Source of the DNA: Burkholderia stagnalis
Lineage (GTDB): Bacteria; Pseudomonadota; Gammaproteobacteria; Burkholderiales; Burkholderiaceae
Length of the DNA stretch: 64,000 bases
NCBI RefSeq assembly: GCF_902830275.1
Contig: NZ_CADESW010000001.1
Location: 124,001 to 188,000, forward strand
Direction of reading: 5' to 3'
Made by a program: the position numbers and the translations under genes. Every line of letters begins with the position of its first letter. Position 1 is the first letter of the stretch. Under the pieces are notes generated by a model. The model had not been told where the DNA came from. It did not search any database and worked only from the letters and a program-made list of their open reading frames with translations. This document shows, piece after piece, positions 58,445 through 64,000 of the stretch.

Positions 58445-59896
58445 TCACGCCGGCGCGCGCCGCCGCAGCTCGGCGGGCGGAATCTTCATCGCCTGCCGGT
58501 ATTTGGTCACGGTGCGGCGCGCGAGCAGGATGCCGCGGCCGGCGAGGCGCTGCGTGAGCGCAACGTCCGTCAGCGGATCGGCGGGCCGCTCCGCGGCGAT
58601 CATGTCGCGGATCAGCACCTTCGCGGCGGCCGCCGAGCTGGAGCCCTGGCCGGCCGCCTCGAGCCGGCGCGGGAAGAAGTGCTTGAACTCGAACGTGCCG
58701 AACGGCGTCGCCATGTACTTGTTGCCGGTCGCGCGCGACACGGTCGATTCGTGCAGGTCGAGTTCCTCCGCGATGTCGCGCAGCACGAGCGGCTTCAGCG
58801 CGATCTCGCCGTAGCGGAAGAAATCCCGCTGGCGCGCGACGATGCACGCGCCGACGCGCTGGATCGTATCGAAACGCTTGTGCGCGTTGCGGATCAGCCA
58901 GCGCGCCTCCTGAAGCTGCCGGCCGAGCGGAGAATCGCGCTCGCCGCTCGAGCGCGCGAACAGTTCCGCATAGCGCTGGTGCAGCCGGGCGCGCGGCAGC
59001 ACCGCCGGATTGGTCGTCACGACCCATTCGTCGCGCACCTGGCGCACGATCACGTCCGGCACGACGTAATCGCCGCGTGTACTGCCGTAGTGATTGCCGG
59101 GGCGCGGGTCGAGCCCGCGCACGAGCGCGCACGCGGCATGCAGCGTGTGCACGTCGCAGCCGAGCCGGCGCTGCAGCTCGGCCGTCTCGCGCCGCGCGAG
59201 CCGTTCGAGATGCTCGCGCGCGATCGCCTTCGCGCTGTCGAGCGCCGGCGTGTCGGCCGGCATCGCGTCGAGCTGCAGCAGCAGGCACTCGGACAGCGAA
59301 CGCGCGGCGATCCCGGGCCGGTCGAGCGACTGCACGAGGCGCAGCGCGACGGCGAGATCCCGTTCGCTCAGCAGCAGCGCCGGGTCGGCGGCGAGCACGA
59401 GATCCGGCAGCGACTGCCGCAGGTAGCCGTCGTCGTCGAGCGCGTCGATCAGCAGATGCGCAGCCGCGTGGTCGCGCCGGTTCAGCGGATGGAGCCGCAG
59501 CGCATCGTGCAGTTGCGCATGCAGCGAGGGCTCGGCCGCGGTCCATTCGCCGGGGCCGGTGCCCGGCCCGTCGTCGTCCTGGCGGCCGGGGCCCCGCGCC
59601 GACGGCTCGGCCGTGTAGGTGGGTTCGCCGTCCGGCGGCGGTGCGTCGTCGGGCATGTCATCGGGCATGTCGCCGCGCGTCTGCTCCGCGCGATCGGCCT
59701 CGGCGTCGGCCTGGGGCGCGACACCGGCTTCCTCGTCGGCGGCACGGCCATCCTCGAGAAACGGATTGGTATCGAGCGCCTGCCGCAGTTCCTGCTGGAA
59801 TTCGAGCGACGACAGCTGCAACAGGCGCAGCGATTGCTGAAGCCTCGGCGTGAGTGCCAGATGCTGCCGCATCTGGAGCGTCAGCGTGATGGACAT
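58445..59896 (-). CDS. rpoN: RNA polymerase sigma-54 factor (RpoN)
   Basis: A 483-residue sigma-54. Region I is Gln/Leu-rich (LTLQMRQHLALTPRLQQSLRLLQLSSLEFQQEL), region II is acidic (about 50-120), and the C-terminus has the helix-turn-helix and the RpoN box ARRTVTKYR (about 459-467), which reads the -24 promoter element. The start at 59896 follows AGGAGG. None of the usual partners of the primary rpoN locus (lptB before, hpf and ptsN after) are adjacent, so this may be the second rpoN of Burkholderia. It needs enhancer-binding activators, none of which is encoded nearby. Confidence 0.92.
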   Translation of the reverse strand: MSITLTLQMRQHLALTPRLQQSLRLLQLSSLEFQQELRQALDTNPFLEDGRAADEEAGVAPQADAEADRAEQTRGDMPDDMPDDAPPPDGEPTYTAEPSARGPGRQDDDGPGTGPGEWTAAEPSLHAQLHDALRLHPLNRRDHAAAHLLIDALDDDGYLRQSLPDLVLAADPALLLSERDLAVALRLVQSLDRPGIAARSLSECLLLQLDAMPADTPALDSAKAIAREHLERLARRETAELQRRLGCDVHTLHAACALVRGLDPRPGNHYGSTRGDYVVPDVIVRQVRDEWVVTTNPAVLPRARLHQRYAELFARSSGERDSPLGRQLQEARWLIRNAHKRFDTIQRVGACIVARQRDFFRYGEIALKPLVLRDIAEELDLHESTVSRATGNKYMATPFGTFEFKHFFPRRLEAAGQGSSSAAAAKVLIRDMIAAERPADPLTDVALTQRLAGRGILLARRTVTKYRQAMKIPPAELRRRAPA

Positions 59897-60120
59897 CGGC
59901 GGACCTCCTCGGTGGTCGGTGATACGGGCCCACCACTCGCACGCAACTTCCACGCCATCCGCGCGCCGTGCGGCACAACGACGGGCGGTGCGGTTCGCAC
60001 GCCGCGCGGCGCATCGGACCCTGTCCTTTTTACAACCGCGCGGCAAGTCTGACCCGCGCAACCGGCGCTACGCGGCACGCGCCGTGCGCGCGGTGGCCCG
60101 CGGCCGGCGCGGGCGCACGG

Positions 60121-60432
60121 TCAGAACCGGTTGATATGGAAATCCCCCGCGCAGGCGGTCGGGCTGCGCCGCGCCATCATCTCGGCGAATTCCGTCTCGA
60201 GTCGCGCCAGCGCGCGCCGCTGCTGCGCGATATCCCAGTGCGCGAACGCGTCGAACGCGTCCTCGTCGAACGTCACGGTAACCGCGGCCGGATGGCCGTC
60301 GGCCCGAAAGCCGACATGCAGCACGCCGGCAGGCCGCTCCTCGACATGAAACGGCACCCCGCGCGCCTCGAAGTAGCGGCCGAGCGTCTCGGCAATCTCG
60401 CGCCGCAGGCCCGGCACCACGCGGATGCTCAT
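60121..60432 (-). CDS. Small conserved protein, possibly DUF3022
   Basis: A 103-residue protein (MSIRVVPGLRREIAETLGRYFEARGVPF at the start, EMMARRSPTACAGDFHINRF at the end). The pattern recalls a Burkholderia-specific family (DUF3022) from memory; not certain. No membrane segment. Its ATG overlaps the stop of the upstream small frame (ATGA). Confidence 0.6.
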   Translation of the reverse strand: MSIRVVPGLRREIAETLGRYFEARGVPFHVEERPAGVLHVGFRADGHPAAVTVTFDEDAFDAFAHWDIAQQRRALARLETEFAEMMARRSPTACAGDFHINRF

Positions 60433-60674
60433 CGCCAGCCGCCTCGGCACGTCATCGCGCCGGCACGCGGCGCGCGCGCCGCATGCACCGGCGGCTTGCC
60501 GCCGGGCGGTTCGCGCCGCGGCGGCGGGTGGCCGGGCCGATCGCCTTCCGGATACCGGTACGGCCGGGTCGGATCGGGCGGCAGGTCGTCGTCGAGCGGA
60601 TCGGGGTCGTCCGAATCGATGTCGGGCATCGTCGGCTCGGGCCGGTGCAACCACCTCGCAAGCACCTGTTCCAT
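60429..60674 (-). CDS. Pro/Asp-rich small protein, doubtful
   Basis: An 81-codon frame whose stop overlaps the next gene's start (ATGA), which hints at a real, coupled gene. The product is rich in Pro, Asp and Arg (PDIDSDDPDPLDDDLPPDP) and likely disordered. The ribosome site is weak. No family recognised. Confidence 0.4.
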   Translation of the reverse strand: MEQVLARWLHRPEPTMPDIDSDDPDPLDDDLPPDPTRPYRYPEGDRPGHPPPRREPPGGKPPVHAARAPRAGAMTCRGGWR

Positions 60675-61017
60675 CTGCGCCCCCTCATGTCGTTACGCAT
60701 GCCGCCGGTTCGCAATCGGCGTGCCGCTCGGCCGGTGTGCAATTGCTACACCGGCCGCGGCATATTTTTCATGCTGCGTTTCGCTGCGCGATCGCGTGCT
60801 GCTCCGGGGCTCCGGGGCTTCGGCGTACCGGCGTACCGGCGTACCGGCGTACCGGGGCTCCGAGGCTCCGAGGCTCCGAGGCTCCGGCACTCCGGCCAAA
60901 CGCCAAACCGCATACACACGCAGGGTCGGGAATACACATTGCGGAGACGAGGGCATGCCGCATGGCACATCGGGCATGCCCGGGGCCGACCATGCACCGA
61001 CTCTGCAGGAGAAGAAA
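60675..61017. other. Gene-free stretch with 8-bp tandem array
   Basis: No convincing gene. It contains the 8-bp repeat array at 60801-60887 and the leader of the 51-residue protein gene that starts at 61018. Confidence 0.55.
60801..60887. repeat. 8-bp tandem repeat array (about 11 units)
   Basis: Units in register every 8 bases: two GCTCCGGG, one GCTTCGGC, four CGTACCGG (60824-60855), then three GGCTCCGA and one GGCTCCGG (60856-60887). The unit family changes along the array but the period stays 8. Confidence 0.9.
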
Positions 61018-61173
61018 ATGTCTCAGACGAATCCCAAGCCCGTGACGAATCGCAAGCCCGCGCGATGGCGCGAAGTGGAAGGCGCGCTCGAAGTGACCGC
61101 GCTGGCGGCGGTCGAATGCGCGCTGGTGCTCGGCCTGCTGACCGCGCTCGGCATTCCGCACGGCGGACTGTAG
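61018..61173 (+). CDS. 51-residue membrane-type small protein
   Basis: A short gene with an excellent ribosome site (GCAGGAGAAG). The product has a basic start (TNPKPVTNRKPARWREVEGAL) and one hydrophobic helix (VTALAAVECALVLGLLTALGI), so it should span the inner membrane once. It precedes the CBS-domain gene by 50 bases on the same strand and may be co-transcribed. Function unknown. Confidence 0.65.
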   Translation: MSQTNPKPVTNRKPARWREVEGALEVTALAAVECALVLGLLTALGIPHGGL

Positions 61174-61223
61174 CCGCGGCCGGCGCGCGCCGGCTCCCTT
61201 CATCGATCTGCAAGGAGACGCTC

Positions 61224-61655
61224 ATGCATCGCGTCGACGAAATCATGTCGCGGGACGTCGTGCGCGTGGCGCCGACCGACACGATCCGCCATGCCGCGCA
61301 GTTGATGGCGCGCTACGACATCGGCGCGTTGCCGGTGTGCGACCACAACCGGCTGGTGGGCATGGTGACGGACCGCGATCTCGCGGTGCGTGCGATCTCC
61401 ACCGGCAAGCCGCCCGAAACGCGGGTGCGCGAAGTCGCATCGGGGCCGCTCGAATTCTGCTTCGACGACGACGCGCTCGACGAAATCCAGGCATACATGG
61501 CCGCCGCGCAGCTGCGCCGCATGCCGGTGATCGATCACGACCGGCGGCTGGTGGGCATGCTGACGCTCGCCGATATCGCGACGCGCGCAGACGGCGCATC
61601 GCGCGAGGAAGTCGCGAACACGCTCGAACGCGTGTCGCAACCGAAGCCGAAGTAA
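61224..61655 (+). CDS. CBS-domain pair protein
   Basis: A 143-residue protein made of two CBS motifs (about 6-62 and 75-130), e.g. DIGALPVCDHNRLVGMVTDRDLAVRA and LRRMPVIDHDRRLVGMLTLADIA. CBS pairs bind adenine nucleotides and sense energy state. Strong AAGGAG site. Neighbours (PRC-barrel, DUF4142, BON) suggest a general stress or stationary-phase set. Confidence 0.92.
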   Translation: MHRVDEIMSRDVVRVAPTDTIRHAAQLMARYDIGALPVCDHNRLVGMVTDRDLAVRAISTGKPPETRVREVASGPLEFCFDDDALDEIQAYMAAAQLRRMPVIDHDRRLVGMLTLADIATRADGASREEVANTLERVSQPKPK

Positions 61656-61731
61656 ACGCGCCGGCCCGCCCCTCATCCGCGCGCACGCCGCCCCGTGCGG
61701 GCCGCGTGCGCGCCCCATCAGGAGCACGATC

Positions 61732-62226
61732 ATGCAGACACCCGCCCCCGACCGCACCCGCATCATCCGCAAGGAGCGCGACACCGCGCGCGGCCCCGGC
61801 CCCGACGTGATGGCCACCGGCACGCTGACGGGCGACCGGGTCTATGCAGCCGACGGCGACGACGTCGGCCGGATCAAGGACATCATGCTCGACGTGCATT
61901 CGGGCCGCATCGCGTATGCGGTGCTGGCGAGCGGCGGCACGCTCGGCATCGGCGACAAGCTGCTCGCGATTCCGTGGAGCGCGTTCACGCTCGACACGCG
62001 GCAACGGTGCCTGCGCCTGGCGGTGCCGGCCGCGCGGATCCGCGATGCGCCGGGATTCGACCAGGATCATTGGCCGGAGACGGCCGATGCGCAGTGGGCC
62101 GCCCTGTCGCATGCGGACGACAGCGCGCCCGACTGGAACATGGACGACGACTACGACTCGGAGATGGATGCGCCGCCGCACGAGGCGTCGCCGGACGGCC
62201 CGGAGCGCGGCACGGAGCGCGACTGA
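61732..62226 (+). CDS. PRC-barrel domain protein
   Basis: A 164-residue protein with a PRC-barrel (about 27-105: LTGDRVYAADGDDVGRIKDIMLDVHSGRIAYAVL in parts) and an acidic tail. PRC-barrels occur in RNA processing and photosynthetic proteins; stand-alone soluble forms like this are often stress-linked in Burkholderia. Good AGGAG site. The stop lies 14 bases before the large 8-bp array. Confidence 0.87.
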   Translation: MQTPAPDRTRIIRKERDTARGPGPDVMATGTLTGDRVYAADGDDVGRIKDIMLDVHSGRIAYAVLASGGTLGIGDKLLAIPWSAFTLDTRQRCLRLAVPAARIRDAPGFDQDHWPETADAQWAALSHADDSAPDWNMDDDYDSEMDAPPHEASPDGPERGTERD

Positions 62227-62670
62227 GCAGCGGGTTGGGTCGTCGGTGCGCCGGTGCGTCGGCCCGTAGGCGCATCAGCGCATCAGCGCATCGACACATC
62301 GGCACATCGGCGCATCGACGCATCGACGCATCGGCACATCGGCGCATCGGCACATCGGCACATCGGCGCACCGGCACATCGGCACATCGGCACACCGGCA
62401 CATCGACACATCGTCGCATCGTCGCATCGGCACATCGACACATCGACACATCGACACATCGTCGCATCGTCGCATCGTCGCATCGTCGCATCGGCGCATC
62501 GGCACATCGGCACATCGGTGCATCGGTGCATCGGCGCATCGGCGCATCGACACATCGGCGCATCGGCGCATCGGCGCATCGGCGCATCGGCGCATCGGCG
62601 CATCGGCACATCAGCACATCAGCACATCAGCACATCGACACATCCACACATCGGCACATCGGCGCGCACA
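62227..62670. other. Convergent intergenic gap filled by tandem repeats
   Basis: The whole gap between the convergent PRC-barrel and DUF4142 genes is occupied by an 8-bp repeat array (62241-62664). No unique sequence for a classical terminator remains. Confidence 0.85.
62241..62664. repeat. Large 8-bp tandem repeat array (53 units)
   Basis: Units keep an exact 8-base period: four degenerate units from 62241 (for example CGTCGGTG), then 49 units of the type CATC[GA]RCR from 62273 to 62664 (mostly CATCGGCG, CATCGGCA and CATCGACA; two read CACC). There are no spacers. Because 8 is not a multiple of 3, every frame reads an 8-residue repeat such as MRRCADAP; this is a consequence of the array and not evidence of a gene. 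Confidence 0.95.
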
Positions 62671-63282
62671 TCACGGCGCGCCTGGCGCACCGAGCTTGCG
62701 CGCCAGTGCCTGCGCCGCCGCGAGGTGCTGCCTGAGAAGCGGCAGCGTGTCGTTCGCGAAGGCGCGCAGATCGGCGTCGTGGCCGTTGCGCGCCTCGTCC
62801 TCGAACACCCGGATCGCCTTGCGATGCGCTTCGGGTCCGGCCACGGCCAGATACGCCGCGTCGAAATCGCGGCCGGCACGGCGGCGCAGCGCCTCGACGT
62901 CCGGATCGACGATCTGCACGGTCTGCACCGGCAGGCCCTTGCGTACGCCGAGCCCGCGCAGCCGCGCGCTCACCTTGCCGTGATCGTCGACCATCCGCTT
63001 CGCGAACGCGCGCACGTCGGGCGACGACGCCTTCTCCAGCGCGAGCTGGCTCGCCTGCATCTCGCTCTTGCCGGCGAGCCCCGCCTTGTCGACGAACTCC
63101 GCATCGATGCCTTGCGGACGCTTGGACATCTGCGCGTCGTCGGGCACGGGCGGCGGCTCGATCACGCCGCGCGGCGCACGCGTGTTCGACGCGGGCGGCG
63201 CGTCAGGCGTTTGTGCAGGCGTGGTCGCTGCCACACCCAGCGCGGCGGCGATCGCCGCGCACGTCCAGATGCCGGTTCTCAT
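62671..63282 (-). CDS. DUF4142 ferritin-like periplasmic protein
   Basis: A 203-residue protein with a signal peptide (MRTGIWTCAAIAAALGVAATTPAQ) and a four-helix DUF4142 domain (about 65-200: QASQLALEKASSPDVRAFAKRMVDDHGKVSARL in parts). The family is exported, ferritin-like in fold and of unknown function, often stress-induced. The start at 63282 follows AGGAGG. Its 3' end abuts the 8-bp repeat array. Confidence 0.88.
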   Translation of the reverse strand: MRTGIWTCAAIAAALGVAATTPAQTPDAPPASNTRAPRGVIEPPPVPDDAQMSKRPQGIDAEFVDKAGLAGKSEMQASQLALEKASSPDVRAFAKRMVDDHGKVSARLRGLGVRKGLPVQTVQIVDPDVEALRRRAGRDFDAAYLAVAGPEAHRKAIRVFEDEARNGHDADLRAFANDTLPLLRQHLAAAQALARKLGAPGAP

Positions 63283-63426
63283 CGGATACCTCCTGACGCT
63301 TCGGCGACAGCCGGCCCGACGCCTTCGACGCCGACGCCGGCGCGCCATATCCGCGATCGGCGCATGTGCAGCAGCAGGCCGACCACATTGCGCAGTGCGC
63401 GGTGCGCGCACCGCTGTCCGCCGCGA

Positions 63427-63831
63427 TCACTTCGCGCGGATCGAGAGTTCGTCGCGCACGTGCTGCACGCCGTCGATCTGCTTCACGATCCTGACGGCCG
63501 CGATGTGCTGCTGCTCGTCGGGCACACTGCCGGTCAGCAGCACGTCGCCGTGCCGCGTCGTCACGTGGATGTCGCCGGACGACAGATCCTCCCTGCCGAA
63601 CATTGCCGCCTTCGCCTTGGTCGTGATCGTCGCGTCGTGAATCTCCGTGCCGATCATCGCCACCAGCGAAGATGCGTCCGCGTCGGTCGCGTCGCCCGTG
63701 TCGCCCGCGGCCGACGCGCCGGGCACGACCACGAGGAACGCGACGGCCGCGACGGCAATCGCCGCGCCCGGTCGCATCGCCGCGCGGCGTTTCAGCCCCG
63801 GGCGCCCTGCCCGCCACTGACTCGCGCTCAT
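63427..63831 (-). CDS. BON-domain exported protein
   Basis: A 134-residue protein with a signal peptide or anchor (about 20-42) and a BON domain (66-134: TTKAKAAMFGREDLSSGDIHVTTRHGDVLLTGSVPDE and VQHVRDELSIRAK in parts). BON proteins such as OsmY bind membranes and help in osmotic stress. The start at 63831 follows GGAGG. It precedes the DUF4142 gene by 144 bases on the same strand. Confidence 0.88.
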   Translation of the reverse strand: MSASQWRAGRPGLKRRAAMRPGAAIAVAAVAFLVVVPGASAAGDTGDATDADASSLVAMIGTEIHDATITTKAKAAMFGREDLSSGDIHVTTRHGDVLLTGSVPDEQQHIAAVRIVKQIDGVQHVRDELSIRAK

Positions 63832-64000
63832 CGTGACCTCCATTCGTCGATCCGGCGTTCGCCGGTTACGGCCACGAGGTCGCAAGCTGCGTGCCGCGAC
63901 GACTGGCCGCCTGATCGCACACGCCCCGGCGCGCGTCGACGGCCCGCGCCGGCGGTCGATTTCTGCACGACCTTTGAAATTTTTTGCGCACACGACACGA

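Noticed and set aside
60960..60980. Sigma-54 promoter (TGGCAC) before the 51-residue protein
   Set aside because: The -24-like TGGCAC is present, but the GC of the -12 element is not at the right distance.
61985..62617. Cys/Arg-rich repeat protein genes (MRRCADAP-type) across the 8-bp array
   Set aside because: All frames stay open because the repeat units lack stop codons; no ribosome site and no codon bias. The frames are a by-product of the array.
62241..62664. CRISPR array
   Set aside because: The period is 8 bases without spacers, and no cas genes are present. It is a simple tandem repeat.

Overview
The window reads as chromosomal DNA of a GC-rich betaproteobacterium, most likely Burkholderia and probably the B. 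cepacia complex. The evidence is the heavy G/C bias at third codon positions, the many LysR regulators, a complete wsp locus, a pga exopolysaccharide locus and small proteins of Burkholderia type. No rRNA, tRNA, prophage or CRISPR array was seen. The only recognisable mobile element is one tnpB gene with a hairpin at its right end.

Layout. 1-4408: the end of pgaC, then pgaD, a glmS copy and an exported protein, a poly-N-acetylglucosamine module with its own amino-sugar supply. 4430-8494: an M20 carbamoylase, an L-ATC-hydrolase-family protein, a branched-chain-type binding protein and a divergent LysR, which together resemble the thiazoline-to-cysteine route. 8621-12082: ahpC, ahpF, a VOC protein and an AhpD-like protein. 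12199-13268: the tnpB element. 13292-17914: class III aminotransferase, C45 acyltransferase-like hydrolase and a polar amino acid ABC transporter. 18258-25589: a fused double ABC exporter with a divergent LysR, a MAPEG protein, alanine racemase and an enoyl-CoA hydratase. 25695-30783: a compact five-gene chemosensory-like operon (receptor-fused CheA-like kinase, MCP-signalling-domain protein, two CheX-like proteins, CheY). 31164-31804: vapBC. 32017-38018: an esterase, then asparagine/aspartate use (permease, aspartase, LysR, asparaginase of the Rhizobium etli ReAV type). 38272-39810: a DUF2891-like protein and a small unknown.

40394-49275 is the complete wspABCDEF-wspR surface-sensing operon, which controls c-di-GMP. 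It is followed convergently by a GAF-PAS-GGDEF-EAL protein. 52134-57854 holds a DnaJ-domain protein and a LysR-controlled valine/methylmalonate-semialdehyde module (MFS, mmsA, mmsB). 57913-63831 holds a lipoprotein, a second-type rpoN, and a run of small stress-type genes (CBS, PRC-barrel, DUF4142, BON). Within that run are two short tandem arrays, both with period 8 bp; the larger has 53 units and fills a convergent intergenic gap.

Functionally, the window combines biofilm and c-di-GMP control (pga, wsp, GGDEF-EAL) with amino-acid catabolism and peroxide defence. The best candidates for something undescribed are the 25.7-30.8 kb chemosensory operon, whose two CheX-like proteins end in the same GELELF tail, and the 8-bp arrays. 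All functions are read from sequence alone; no database search was run.
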